64,000 nucleotides of DNA from Paraburkholderia bannensis (GCF_014200455.1 NZ_JACHBW010000027.1:1-64000), one strand, 5' to 3'. Positions 1 to 8,879 are shown, counted from the first letter of the stretch. The notes: generated by a model not told the origin, from the letters alone. Numbers and translations: made by a program.

Positions 1-26
1 CTAGCGCCCGAACTCCCGCGGCCTAT

Positions 27-795
27 CTGTGTGTCTCCAGTGGAGACACACAGGCTTACCCAGAACTACTCGGGCCGCCGCGGTGCATCCAAGTGGGGCA
101 AACCTTGTGCTCACTCACGTCTCCGAGATCTCGCCTAACGGCCATGCCAGTGTCTCCAATGGAGACACACAGGCTTACCCAGAACTACTCTCAGCCGCCG
201 CGGTGCTTCCAAGTGGGCAAACCTTGTGCTCACTCACGTCTCCGAGATCTCGGCTACCGGCCGTGCCAGTGTCGCCAATGGAGACACTGCATGCTAGCGC
301 CCGAACTCGCGCGGCCTATCTCTGTGTCTCCAGTGGAGACACAGAGGCTTAACCAGAACTAAACGAGTCGCCGCGGTGCTTCCAAGTGTGGCGAACCTTA
401 TGCTTCGCTCACGTCTCCGAGATCTCTCCTACCGGCCGTGCCAGTGTCTCCAATGGAGACACTCGGCATGCTAGAGCCCGAGCTCGCGCGGCCTATCTGT
501 GTGTCTCCAGTGGAGACACACAGGCTTAACCAGAACTACTCGGGCCGCCGCGGTGCTTCAAGTGGGGCAAACCTTGTCCTCGCTCACACCTCCTGATCTC
601 GGCTATCGGCAGTGTCGTGTCTCCAATGGAGACACTCGGCATCCTAGCGCCTAACTCGCCCCGCCTGGAGACACACAGCGACTCGCCCAAAGCCATCTAG
701 TCTGAAAGCGGCGTTTCCGCTGAAGTAAGCGTGGTCCCAGCACAGATTTCCGAAACTTCGACCGTTGTCAGAGTCAGTGTCTCCAATGAGGACGC
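27..795. repeat. Palindrome cluster, candidate parS centromere
   Basis: Seven copies of a 19-bp palindrome, GTGTCTCCA-(G/A)-TGGAGACAC, start near 31, 150, 269 (one mismatch), 324, 444, 511 and 617; a half copy lies near 665 and a decayed copy near 777. G-centred copies sit in longer palindromes (27 bp at 27-53). The array is built from imperfect units of about 187 bp, each carrying one A-centred and one G-centred palindrome; spacing between neighbouring palindromes alternates near 120 and 60 bp. It lies just downstream of parB, so a ParB-binding centromere is the best reading. Short ORFs inside it are by-products of the repeats. Iteron or incompatibility function is the alternative. Confidence 0.7.
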
Positions 796-832
796 TGGCT
801 ATTCTTATCTGACCTGCTCAAACGCACGAGAC

Positions 833-861
833 AAAAAAAGCCCGACGTGTGTCGGGCTTTT
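833..861 (-). terminator. Rho-independent terminator after parB
   Basis: A perfect stem AAAAGCCCGAC / GTCGGGCTTTT with a four-base loop, followed on the minus strand by a run of T. It lies about 20 bp past the parB stop codon and so closes the parAB transcript and separates it from the palindrome cluster. Confidence 0.85.
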
Positions 862-880
862 GAGACCGCGAAGGCGTCTC

Positions 881-1852
881 TCAGGTTGCTGCAGAGAAAA
901 GTTGCGCTATGAGGTCGCGCACTTGTTTCTCCTTTTCCTCCGTTAGCATTCCGGCCCTGATCTTCACAGTGAGGCCAACGGAATCGCGAGTGATCGAACC
1001 AGCCTGATTTCCTCCAGCAAATATCTTCTCGATCTTTCGATCGCTGACCTTCGTATCCGTCTTGCCGTCTGCTTCGATGGCACTCTTAATTGCAGCCACA
1101 AGCTTCGTTTGATCGAGGTCGCCAGATACCAATTTTGCCCACGCCTCCTTCGCGATCTCTAGGGCTCTCTCGTTCCTATCGCGAAGAGTCGCCACCAGAC
1201 TCTGAGCGGCATGTGCACCCAGCAAACGTGGCTGAACGTCGAGATCCCTAATCACAAACTCGGGAAGGTCAGCAAACGACAGGAAGCGATAAAGCTCGGA
1301 CCTAGCCATACCCAACGCCTCCGCGACGCGTTTGCGATTCGGAAACTCTTTTTCCGTACGGCGGATTGAACGGGAAATCTCGTAGTCGGAAAGATCCTCT
1401 CGCGCAACGTTTTCAACAAGAGCGAGCAACGCCATCTCTTCATCGGAGAGATCGACCACGAATACTTTGATGATCTCTTTCTCGATCATCTTGTGTGCTC
1501 GCCAACGTCGCTCGCCGGCTACCAACTGATAGCCAGCTTCCTTGCGACGAACAACGATAGGCTGAACGAGACCCGATTCCCGAATAGACTCAGCGAGCTG
1601 AGTAAGCTTGCTCTCTGAAAACACCTGCCGCGGCTGCCAGGGATTCGGAACGATGTCCGCAACTCTAACGTCTGTCGGAAGACCAGCCTTCTCCAACTCT
1701 GAAATCCGCTGTTGCGCTTGAGCGAGCGCCCCCGCCATCCCGGGGGCAGTAAGCGGCGTCTTGCTTTTTTCCTGCTGAGCATCGAGCTTGATATCTTTCG
1801 TTGCTCTGACATCGGCCGTTTTGGCCATCATGCGATCACGCAGGCTACTCAT
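881..1852 (-). CDS. parB: ParB/RepB-family plasmid partition protein
   Basis: DNA-binding partner of ParA that should load on the adjacent palindromes and drive plasmid segregation. The 323-residue chain shows the ParB N-domain with GERRWR at about 113-118 and ENVARE at 147-152, then a helix-turn-helix near 173-195, the normal ParB order. The ATG at 1852 is preferred over the upstream GTG at 1867: GGAGGG lies seven bases before it and it overlaps the parA stop as ATGA, implying translational coupling. Residues 40-55 look helical and may contact ParA. Confidence 0.92.
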   Translation of the reverse strand: MSSLRDRMMAKTADVRATKDIKLDAQQEKSKTPLTAPGMAGALAQAQQRISELEKAGLPTDVRVADIVPNPWQPRQVFSESKLTQLAESIRESGLVQPIVVRRKEAGYQLVAGERRWRAHKMIEKEIIKVFVVDLSDEEMALLALVENVAREDLSDYEISRSIRRTEKEFPNRKRVAEALGMARSELYRFLSFADLPEFVIRDLDVQPRLLGAHAAQSLVATLRDRNERALEIAKEAWAKLVSGDLDQTKLVAAIKSAIEADGKTDTKVSDRKIEKIFAGGNQAGSITRDSVGLTVKIRAGMLTEEKEKQVRDLIAQLFSAAT

Positions 1853-3057
1853 TGCCCGGCCCTCCACTGTGCGACATATTGATCATCGATCCATTTGCAG
1901 TAGTCCATCAGCGGCTGCTTTACTCGCGCTAAGGTCTTAGCAACGGTGTCGGCGCGCGATAGGTCGAACACGGTCGAGAACGCGAGCGCTCCGTTGCTCA
2001 TAACAGAGCTGGCTGGAATTTCGATGGCATGGAGCCAGTCGCCGTATGCACGTTGCGTCCACGAGCGAACGACCGGAGCCGACGAGGTCGTACCATAGTC
2101 GACTTTCGAGAGCAGAACGGAAACGAAGTCGTACGTTTTATCGACGTCGTGTTCCGCAAAGCCGTTCGCAACTTCCGCGAACAGCGACCAAAAAGACGAC
2201 GACGAAATGAAGTCGAGGCTCTCTGGCACGAGCGGCATTACCATTGAATCCGCAGCCATCAGACCGTTCAGCGTCATATAAGAGAGCGAAGGCGCCGTGT
2301 CGATGATGATGTAGTCGTAATGGGCACGGAGGGGCTCGATCCCGTTACGAAGGATCGACCAGAACTTAAAGCCAGGATTCGTCTTCTGCTCGGCAGGCAG
2401 ATGAAATTCCGCGTCATGCAGATAGTTGTGCGCAGGAATGATATCGAGGCCGTCCCAATAAGTACTTTGAACCTTAGCCCCTAGTCCGCCCTCAATGTTG
2501 GGATCGTAGATATAAGGGAGAACTGTATCGTCCCAATTGATGTCTTTCTCGGCGTAGAGGCCGCAGAGTTCTGACAGCGACGCCTGAGGATCGAGGTCGA
2601 TCATAAGTACCTTGCGGCCGCGCAGGCTGAGGCCTTGGCCAAGGCACATCGAGGTCGTCGTTTTACACGAACCTCCTTTGAAATTTGCCGTCGTGAGCAC
2701 GCGGCCGCGTTGTTCGCGGGTGCCGGTCACGAGCGGAGTCTGGTAGATCGTCGATACTTTTTGGACCCACCGGCGTGCGTCTTTCAACGAAAAAATACGT
2801 GCTCGGCCGGTTCCGTGGGTTTCGCCAGTCGGAAGGTCGCTACCGTCTTTCGTAGCGAGGTAATTGATCTTTTGCCTGTCGAGGCCACAAAGATCCGACA
2901 GTTCGCCGATAGTGAACACCGGCGCGTTCTTCCGAGGGCGGGGCGCCAGTATTTGATCGCGGAGCTCGTCGGTCATAACCTTCAGGCGATCAGCGAACTC
3001 ACTGAAATCCGTGAGTTTCACCCGTCGATCGATGCTTGGAAGCTCGCTTAAATTCAT
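1849..3057 (-). CDS. parA: ParA partition ATPase with N-terminal HTH (type Ia)
   Basis: Walker-type ATPase of plasmid partition, 402 residues. An N-terminal winged-helix-like segment (about 47-95) typical of autoregulatory type Ia ParA proteins is followed by the deviant Walker A KGGSCKTTT (127-135), the A-prime motif LMIDLDPQ and the Walker B IIIDTAPS. It is first in a two-gene operon with parB. The inverted repeat at 3113-3151 just upstream is a plausible site for self-repression. The length and N-terminal HTH match P1/F-like ParA. Confidence 0.93.
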   Translation of the reverse strand: MNLSELPSIDRRVKLTDFSEFADRLKVMTDELRDQILAPRPRKNAPVFTIGELSDLCGLDRQKINYLATKDGSDLPTGETHGTGRARIFSLKDARRWVQKVSTIYQTPLVTGTREQRGRVLTTANFKGGSCKTTTSMCLGQGLSLRGRKVLMIDLDPQASLSELCGLYAEKDINWDDTVLPYIYDPNIEGGLGAKVQSTYWDGLDIIPAHNYLHDAEFHLPAEQKTNPGFKFWSILRNGIEPLRAHYDYIIIDTAPSLSYMTLNGLMAADSMVMPLVPESLDFISSSSFWSLFAEVANGFAEHDVDKTYDFVSVLLSKVDYGTTSSAPVVRSWTQRAYGDWLHAIEIPASSVMSNGALAFSTVFDLSRADTVAKTLARVKQPLMDYCKWIDDQYVAQWRAGQ

Positions 3058-3112
3058 GTGGGAAATTCCTTTCTATCAAAGGTGAGGCGACTTTCAACCG
3101 CTCACCCATCAT

Positions 3113-3151
3113 TTCTACGGTTTGGCTGCATAAGCCCGTCGAACCGTAGAA
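3113..3151. promoter_or_regulatory. Inverted repeat upstream of parA, candidate operator
   Basis: Ten-base arms TTCTACGGTT (3113-3122) and AACCGTAGAA (3142-3151) are separated by 19 bases, about 55 bp before the parA start. The HTH in ParA makes autorepression here plausible. It has no T tract and so does not look like a terminator. Function is inferred from position only. Confidence 0.45.
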
Positions 3152-3320
3152 TACTAGCGGACCCGGAGAATTGCCATTACATTCGACCCTTTCGAGTCGT
3201 TTTCGCGGTAGGAAGTCGTAACTGCCTGTATTTCAAGCGCTTATCGCCGCGAAATTCTGCCTCGCGCCCGGCAATTTGCCTCGCAGGAAATCGAGCGGGT
3301 GCACGTTATTCGGGAAGCAC

Positions 3321-3843
3321 AACACAAAACACCTCACCTTCGGGATGCGAAAGCGATCCTATATCCCGAAGCTTTCGCGTCATCACACAATTTCCCTCAC
3401 CTTAGGCAAGGCATTTTTGTTCAAGTCCGTGCGTTTTGAAGCCGCCGATATCCGCATCCGTCAAAGCGAAGTAGCTGCCATTTTTCTGGGAAGCTGCATG
3501 GGTAGCTAGTTTGTTTTTGTAAACATAAAACCTACCAACCACTAACACTGAACCTCTTATTTATAAAAAACAATGATTTAGCTCGGCAAGGTGAGGTGTT
3601 ATGTGTTTGAAGTGCTGTGGATTGAGCACAACCGTGAGACGTTTACCGCACTAAAGTGAGGTATTTAGGGCCGGTAGGTGAGATGTTTTCGACTCAACGG
3701 TGAGGAAAATTGTGATCGCTTAGAGCAAAGGTGAGGTGTTTTGGGCGGCAAGGCGGGGCAAGGTGAGGTGATGTGTGTTGACACCGCACCTTGCGCTATG
3801 TACCGTACGGCCCAAATACGATCGCGATGGAGAGGGAAGTCGG
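3321..3843. other. Iteron replication origin (oriV)
   Basis: Direct iterons with core GGTGAGGTGTT lie upstream of the initiator gene at 3590, 3633, 3655, 3677, 3699, 3730 and 3762; the central ones are spaced exactly 22 bp (two helical turns). Inverted copies occur at about 3323-3340 and 3383-3404, and a single direct core at 3080. An AT-rich stretch at 3505-3580 next to the array is a candidate unwinding element. The layout matches iteron plasmids that use Rep_3 initiators. I saw no perfect DnaA box inside it. Confidence 0.82.
3590..3772 (+). repeat. Direct iteron array, 22-bp period
   Basis: Seven recognisable cores of GGTGAGGTGTT, some degenerate (for example CGTGAGACGTT at 3633 and GGTGAGGAAAA at 3699). 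Starts step by 43 (a decayed copy probably sits between), 22, 22, 22, 31 and 32 bp. The last copy is about 70 bp before the rep start codon, so Rep binding could both start replication and repress rep. Confidence 0.8.
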
Positions 3844-5226
3844 ATGACGACAGGAGGGCAGGTCGCCACGTCGAGGCAGTTGGCGCTGGCACTTTTCGAT
3901 GACGCACGCGGGCAGGACTTGCCGGTCGAGGCTGCACAAAAGGACATCGGCTTCGCCCGAAAAAACGTTCTCATCCGAATCGTCGATCTCGGTGTCTCCG
4001 CTCGGCGGCTCATCGATGCCGCGTACTTCGTCGTGGCTCAAGAGGCCAGTGTTCACGAACTTTACGACGTCGAGCTCGACTATTTTAAGTGGCTCATGCG
4101 GTATTCAAGCCGCAACAACGCCCACCTAGAGCAAGTTATCACTGAAGCGCAACGGGCGTTGATACAGGCCACGGCGGAAGCTGAGGCCGACGGCACGAAG
4201 CCATTCGGCTCGGTCCAGCTGATTGGTCGCATTTCGTACGCCGGCGGGCGGTTCCAGTTTCGCGTTCCACCTGATCTCATTGGCATCATTCGAGGGCCAG
4301 GAAAGTCTCATTGGCTGAGTCTTCGCATCACGTCATTGTTCACGCTGAGCTACGCGCGGGTGATGTACGACCACCTCCTGCCGTACGCTGACGAGGGCGT
4401 GACTGACTGGTTCACGCTTGAAGAACTGCGATCATGGCAAGGGGCTATCGGCGCAAAGGCGAAGGAATTCAAGTATTTCAAACGTGACTGGCTCGGACCG
4501 GCTGTCGAGCAGATCAATTCTGTGTCCGATTTAAACCTTTCCTTCGAGACCCGTAACGAACCAGGCTCTCGGAAGATTGGTCGCCTTCGTTTTCGTATCG
4601 AGCGGAAGGCAGTCGAAGAGCGCCTGTTGCACACACACGAGCAAGCGAAAGCGCTATATGACACGCTGAAACAAGAGTTCGGTCTGTCAAGCGCGCAATT
4701 TAGCCAGATCGCGTCCGATCGCGATACATACACGGATGAGCGCCTCGAACAGGCAATCGAGCGCACTCGTTTCAGTTTGAAGCTTGGAAAGATATCAAAG
4801 AGTCCAGCAGGTTTTTTCATGAAAGCCCTGAAGGAACGTTGGATCGTGTCCGACGCCGAGCGGCAGATGGTGGAGCAGCAGCAGTTGCTCGCGCTCGCGG
4901 AGCGACGCGAAGCTGATGCGAAAGAGAAGGTGCAGTCTCGCGTGGCGTTGCGAGTTGCTGCGCAGGACGTTGATGCGCAGAGTCGTATCGTCGATGAGGT
5001 CCGACGCGGATGGGATGCCTATGACGAGGCGACTCCGAAGGCGCAGGAAGAGTGGCGCAGAACCTATCGATCAAGCGCGGGCGGCAAGCTGACACTTCGA
5101 CGTTTGGGAATCGAGCCGGCTATAGAGCTGACCGACAAGGTGATTCGGCAATACCCGGATTTGAAGGACGCCTTCGCTGGCTACGTATTTGCCAAGACTC
5201 GAGCAAGTAAGGGGCGGTTGCGTTGA
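3844..5226 (+). CDS. Rep_3-family replication initiator protein
   Basis: A 460-residue protein that I read as the plasmid initiator (RepB/Rep_3 winged-helix family). It opens with a segment on reading-in initial rounds (about 35-80), a central region with long helices and aromatic patches (150-280), and a charged coiled C-terminus (330-420). The ATG at 3844 is chosen because an AGAGGGA ribosome site precedes it; an upstream in-frame ATG at 3775 lies inside the iteron flank. It sits directly downstream of the iterons and opposite parAB. Assignment rests on context as much as on motifs. Confidence 0.75.
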   Translation: MTTGGQVATSRQLALALFDDARGQDLPVEAAQKDIGFARKNVLIRIVDLGVSARRLIDAAYFVVAQEASVHELYDVELDYFKWLMRYSSRNNAHLEQVITEAQRALIQATAEAEADGTKPFGSVQLIGRISYAGGRFQFRVPPDLIGIIRGPGKSHWLSLRITSLFTLSYARVMYDHLLPYADEGVTDWFTLEELRSWQGAIGAKAKEFKYFKRDWLGPAVEQINSVSDLNLSFETRNEPGSRKIGRLRFRIERKAVEERLLHTHEQAKALYDTLKQEFGLSSAQFSQIASDRDTYTDERLEQAIERTRFSLKLGKISKSPAGFFMKALKERWIVSDAERQMVEQQQLLALAERREADAKEKVQSRVALRVAAQDVDAQSRIVDEVRRGWDAYDEATPKAQEEWRRTYRSSAGGKLTLRRLGIEPAIELTDKVIRQYPDLKDAFAGYVFAKTRASKGRLR

Positions 5227-5301
5227 AATACGTTCGGACGCGTGCCGAGCTGGGCGCCAATCGACTGTTGGCTTCCCCCGTGCGTCGGGCGTTCAAAGTG
5301 C

Positions 5302-6105
5302 TCACGGCGCGCGTCGGTGTCGCTCCTTTGTTGCTGACGCATTCAAGTGCGTTGCGAGCTTCACCTCGAACCTAACAAGCGAAGTCGTCAGCCAGTCTTC
5401 CAGAGCAGGAAGGTGTGGAAGCAGTCGCTCAATTCCGGGTAAGTCAACCCTGAGACTTTTCCTGTCCCGGGCCAATCTCACCCGCACTCGGCTGAACGTT
5501 TGCTCCGGCACTCGATCTGCGACGATATATTCGAGCAGGTCCTCCATCTCGCGATAGCCGATCGTTACCGCTTCGCGCGCGCGCTCGATGACTTTCTTTT
5601 CACCCGTCGCATCGATCGTCGCCAAGATTACCTCGCCGACGCGAAAAGTAAGTGCCTTCGGGCCGCCCATCGCGTCCACAATCTCACTAGGGATTCGCGC
5701 CAAGCCTAGCATTCGAGAAAGATTAGACATCGAAATCCCCATGGCTCTCGATAGTGCCGACTGTGATGGCCATAGTCGTTGCACGAGCAACGTTCGATAG
5801 AAAAGACCGCGTTCGTATGGCGTCGCCTCGTTGGCGCGAAGCTGCGTATGGGCGCCGATCCAGACGGCGAGAAAAGCGATCAGTGCGCGCGCAACGATTG
5901 GGCGATTCAACAGGCTGACCAGGCGCGAGGGACGCTCACTCGTCCATAGTGCATAGTCCTCGTTGAGCTTCTCAAGGTCAAAACCTGTTGTGCCCGCATC
6001 GAGCGCGCGGCGGTAGAACGTCTCGTAGCCGGCGAACCGGCCATCGTCACGCCCACGCAGCCACGCCGCGGCGCTGTCCCGTACCATCCAGGCGAGATCT
6101 TCCAT
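5302..6105 (-). CDS. KorB/ParB-type HTH protein lacking the ParB nuclease-like N-domain
   Basis: 267 residues. The segment near 110-145 (LWPSQSALSRAMGISMSNLS) matches the ParB/KorB helix-turn-helix, and the following helices continue that similarity, but the GERRWR and ENxxR boxes of true ParB proteins are absent. It is therefore probably a DNA-binding regulator and not a centromere loader. It is the last gene of the minus-strand block that also encodes the FlhDC-like protein and faces the rep gene tail-to-tail. Confidence 0.6.
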   Translation of the reverse strand: MEDLAWMVRDSAAAWLRGRDDGRFAGYETFYRRALDAGTTGFDLEKLNEDYALWTSERPSRLVSLLNRPIVARALIAFLAVWIGAHTQLRANEATPYERGLFYRTLLVQRLWPSQSALSRAMGISMSNLSRMLGLARIPSEIVDAMGGPKALTFRVGEVILATIDATGEKKVIERAREAVTIGYREMEDLLEYIVADRVPEQTFSRVRVRLARDRKSLRVDLPGIERLLPHLPALEDWLTTSLVRFEVKLATHLNASATKERHRRAP

Positions 6106-6120
6106 GTCGGCGTGCCTTCG

Positions 6121-6300
6121 TCAGTGCACCGTGTCGGCGTGCCACGGCACGCACCCGATCGCGTTGATGATGCATTGACCGTCGACTTCAGCGTAGAACG
6201 CGCCCGTCTCCGGATTCTGCCAGCCGAACTGGGCGGAGCCATCGGAGCTGAACACGACGAGTCCAGCAGGCAAATCAGGTAGTTTATTTTCCAGTTGCAT
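6121..6300 (-). CDS. Small conserved-looking protein, 59 residues
   Basis: Starts at an ATG with an excellent AAAGGAGG ribosome site nine bases upstream, and overlaps the end of the FlhDC-like gene by 17 bp, so it is likely translated with it. The protein is acidic and Gly-rich and contains FGWQNPETGAFYAEVDG, a pattern that looks like a small beta domain. I do not recognise the family. Its place between two regulators suggests a small accessory or anti-activator, but that is a guess. Confidence 0.6.
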   Translation of the reverse strand: MQLENKLPDLPAGLVVFSSDGSAQFGWQNPETGAFYAEVDGQCIINAIGCVPWHADTVH

Positions 6301-7513
6301 TCTCGTTCCTCCTTTTGCGGCCGCGCGTTGTGGTGCGCGGCAAAAGGCTGCCGTCGCACGATGGGCAGACGAAGCTGTGGTGCATTTCGATCTTCGTCTC
6401 GTTGTTCGCAACAACGTAAGAGGTACCGCATTCGCGGCAAGGCGCGATGGTCAGGCGCGTATCAGCACCCATCCGGCGAGTCAAGCTGCACGCCCGATCG
6501 ATGGCGAGCAGTCCCTCACGCGGAAAGAGATTCGCGTAAAGATCGGCTGCTGCGATAAGGGCCTGAGGAGTGTTCGCGTTCATGGTCAGCGCTGCCCGGT
6601 ACAGCCAGATGAATACCGTCGTGTGCAGGCGGTGCTGGGGTTTGTCGACGAACCACTGGAGCGAAGTCGGCAAATTGCCGCAGATCGACCGCTTGCCGTG
6701 AATCGCCTGGTACATCTGTCGCGTCTTGCTTTGTGGCAGGCGGAAAAGCGTAGCGGCGGTGCTTGAACGGCATCCGTGCGCCATCAGCGCCGCTGCATAC
6801 GTCTCGTGCGTGTCGCGCCCGAGTCGCAACTCAGTCCACATGGCCGAGTGAGGAAGCTCGCTGGCTCGGAACGGCGTCGTGGCCATGATGTGATGCGCGA
6901 CCTGGTCCGCGTTCATGTCGTGGGCCGTGTATTCAACCCAGAACGCAGAAGACCGGAAGCGCCAACAGAACAGCGGCAGGTCGCGGATACGCTCGAGCGC
7001 TGTGCGAAGCTTGTATGAAGGCAGGCTCCCCAGGTACCGAACAAGCTCCGGCGTCATACCAAGCAGTGGCGCACTCAGCACACTCATGTTCGCGACCGTC
7101 AGAACGATGTCGAGGAACTGGCGGTTGTGATGCTGGATGGCCTGGGTGGTCAGTGCATCGCGGTTGTCCGGCATGCTGTCACGCAGTTCGTCGACAGCGA
7201 CGGTCGTTGCCGTGTCATCGACAAAGCAGCGCCAGTCTTCCACAGACGGAAGCGACGGCGAAAGCATGAGAAAGGGTGTGCCCAAAAGCTTGCGAAGCGA
7301 GTTGTCGTTCTGGCGAAGGTGTTCGATCGATTGCAGATCGACCCCATAAATCTCGCTGAAAGCGGGATCGGAGACGAGCATCTGATGGATATGTTCGACC
7401 AGATCGTAATTGATGCAGCGCAGACGCTCCGCGACCCACGGATGGAGGTACAGACGGTCCAGGGCCTTGTAATCTTCGGCGGTTTTTTCGTGATTGTTAT
7501 TTGAATTAGTCAT
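6284..7513 (-). CDS. FlhDC-like activator: FlhD-like, FlhD-like and FlhC-like units in one chain
   Basis: 409 residues. The C-terminal half (about 225-390) aligns by eye with FlhC: a helical core (MAHGCRSSTAATLFRLPQSK), the LPTSLQWF segment, then four Cys (359, 362, 383, 386) as in the FlhC zinc site. Residues 131-187 resemble FlhD (LGMTPELVRYLGSLPS, ending in CWRF like FlhD CHFRF). Residues 38-86 look like a second, more decayed FlhD unit (MLVSDPAFSEIYGVD). FlhC/FlhD relatives SetCD and AcaCD activate conjugation genes in SXT and IncA/C elements, so a master activator of plasmid transfer is the likely role. Moderate certainty for FlhC, lower for the two FlhD units. Confidence 0.72.
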   Translation of the reverse strand: MTNSNNNHEKTAEDYKALDRLYLHPWVAERLRCINYDLVEHIHQMLVSDPAFSEIYGVDLQSIEHLRQNDNSLRKLLGTPFLMLSPSLPSVEDWRCFVDDTATTVAVDELRDSMPDNRDALTTQAIQHHNRQFLDIVLTVANMSVLSAPLLGMTPELVRYLGSLPSYKLRTALERIRDLPLFCWRFRSSAFWVEYTAHDMNADQVAHHIMATTPFRASELPHSAMWTELRLGRDTHETYAAALMAHGCRSSTAATLFRLPQSKTRQMYQAIHGKRSICGNLPTSLQWFVDKPQHRLHTTVFIWLYRAALTMNANTPQALIAAADLYANLFPREGLLAIDRACSLTRRMGADTRLTIAPCRECGTSYVVANNETKIEMHHSFVCPSCDGSLLPRTTTRGRKRRNENATGK

Positions 7514-7593
7514 CTCAGCGTTTCTTTTCAGTTTAAATGGGACGTGCCGCTAGAACAGTCCCGCATTCCCCGTGCGTGTTTCCCCGGTCAGGT

Positions 7594-8364
7594 TTATGTG
7601 GCCTTCCTTGCGAGCTCGATCTCCGCATGAAATTTGCCGACGACGTCGGCGAGCGCGCTGAAAACCGGCTTGTATCGCTCCGGCTTGCCGCCGGCAGTGC
7701 AAAGCAGTTGCGCACTGTGGTACTTCTGTACAAACTCGCCAAAGTCCACTACAAGCGCATTCATCGTTTCGTCAACGCGTGTCTGCATGTCCAACGCCGC
7801 TTCCGCTTCCTGCAATCGCGCAGCGGCTTCGGCCTCCTCTGCCTTTTGGGCCTCGATTTTGGCCTCGAGGTCCGCAGACGCTTTCATCAAACGCAGGAAC
7901 TCTGCGTTCAGCCGGTTCAGGTCGGCTAGGGCCTCCTCGTTCTCGGCAATGGGTGGGCTAACTTTCGGTTGCGCCTTCTCGCGTCGAAGTTCCGCCAGTT
8001 GGTTTTGAACATCGCTGAGTTCCTGATGCAGGGCGTTCTTCGAGTTGCCCACCAGGGACAGCTCGTTACGCAGCCGGTCCGTCGCCGCCCGCGCTTCGGT
8101 ACGCTCGATCCGCATCTGCTCCATGTCGCGATTCAGCCGGTTCTCTTCGGCGCGACTGAGGTCATAGAGCGAATTCAGTTTCGCAAGCTCGTTGTTGAGC
8201 GTCTCTACCTGCTCGAGCGTCGCAGTGAGCTCGTCCTGCTTGTGGCGGTACGCCGCGATCAGATCTCTGACTTCGCGGGTGCTCATTTCGGGATTGGCCT
8301 TACGCGCATCGATGACTGCGTTCACGATCTCGTCACCAATATCCTTGCCAAGGAGCAGTTGCAT
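7594..8364 (-). CDS. Coiled-coil protein of unknown function
   Basis: 256 residues, dominated by long heptad-rich helices from about 25 to 205 (many Glu, Leu, Arg, Ala), with a short globular end. It overlaps the NERD gene by 43 bp and lies 80 bp before the FlhDC-like gene, so all are probably co-transcribed. The internal ATG at 8364 is preferred over 8388 because an AAGG lies about ten bases upstream. It could be a KfrA-like or DNA-bridging protein, but I see no HTH at the N-terminus. Confidence 0.7.
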   Translation of the reverse strand: MQLLLGKDIGDEIVNAVIDARKANPEMSTREVRDLIAAYRHKQDELTATLEQVETLNNELAKLNSLYDLSRAEENRLNRDMEQMRIERTEARAATDRLRNELSLVGNSKNALHQELSDVQNQLAELRREKAQPKVSPPIAENEEALADLNRLNAEFLRLMKASADLEAKIEAQKAEEAEAAARLQEAEAALDMQTRVDETMNALVVDFGEFVQKYHSAQLLCTAGGKPERYKPVFSALADVVGKFHAEIELARKAT

Positions 8365-8879
8365 ACGGCGAGGCCTTCGATGGGCCATACGCGTGGCAAC
8401 TTCTCGTTGAGGAACGTGACCTTTGTGCGGTTCTGGGCAAGAGGCGAGCGGCGTACCTCGGCCACGCCGTCCTGACCGGTACGCACGATCTCATCGCGGT
8501 GCGCGCCGGGTGCGATCGTGCCGCTCCAGTTCTTCGTCTCGATTACGAAGATCCCGAAAGGTGCGACCACAACGTGATCGATCTCGGCCGTGGAGAATGC
8601 TGTTCCTGGTGCGTGGTGGATAAGGACCGCGCCTTTGTGCAGATGGAAGTTTTCGCCGCACAGCCACGACAGCACGCGATGCAGTTCAGCGTGCACAGCC
8701 GCTTCGCCAGCGTCGCCGCTCGCCTGGGCGCGCGTGACGGGCTTGGCCGTGGTCGTGGCCGTAGCTGTGGCTGCGGGATCGCGAAAGCGTCCCCATGCAC
8801 GACGGCGCGTGCGGGGCGCAAGCTTCGACAGACGATAGCCCAGGTAGCCGAGGGCGAGCAGCAGAAGAAGACCGGACAT
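8322..8879 (-). CDS. Membrane-anchored NERD-domain protein
   Basis: 185 residues. One N-terminal membrane helix (2-18) is followed by a linker and a nuclease-related (NERD) domain: GDAGEAAVHAEL near 58, AEIDHVVVAPFGIFVIETKN near 105, giving the D...ExK pattern of restriction-endonuclease-like folds. ATG at 8879 follows GGAG by six bases; an upstream extension to 8987 is in frame but lacks a ribosome site. It heads the minus-strand regulatory block. NERD proteins are common on plasmids, but their substrates are not settled. Confidence 0.78.
   Translation of the reverse strand: MSGLLLLLALGYLGYRLSKLAPRTRRRAWGRFRDPAATATATTTAKPVTRAQASGDAGEAAVHAELHRVLSWLCGENFHLHKGAVLIHHAPGTAFSTAEIDHVVVAPFGIFVIETKNWSGTIAPGAHRDEIVRTGQDGVAEVRRSPLAQNRTKVTFLNEKLPRVWPIEGLAVCNCSLARILVTRS

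Noticed and set aside
29..362. Overlapping ORFs of 89-107 residues in the repeat cluster
   Set aside because: They arise from the palindromic repeats, duplicate each other in two frames and have no ribosome site or protein-like composition.
1..700. CRISPR-like appearance of regularly repeated palindromes
   Set aside because: Spacers are themselves repeated, units are far longer than CRISPR units, and there are no cas genes; a parS cluster next to parB explains it.
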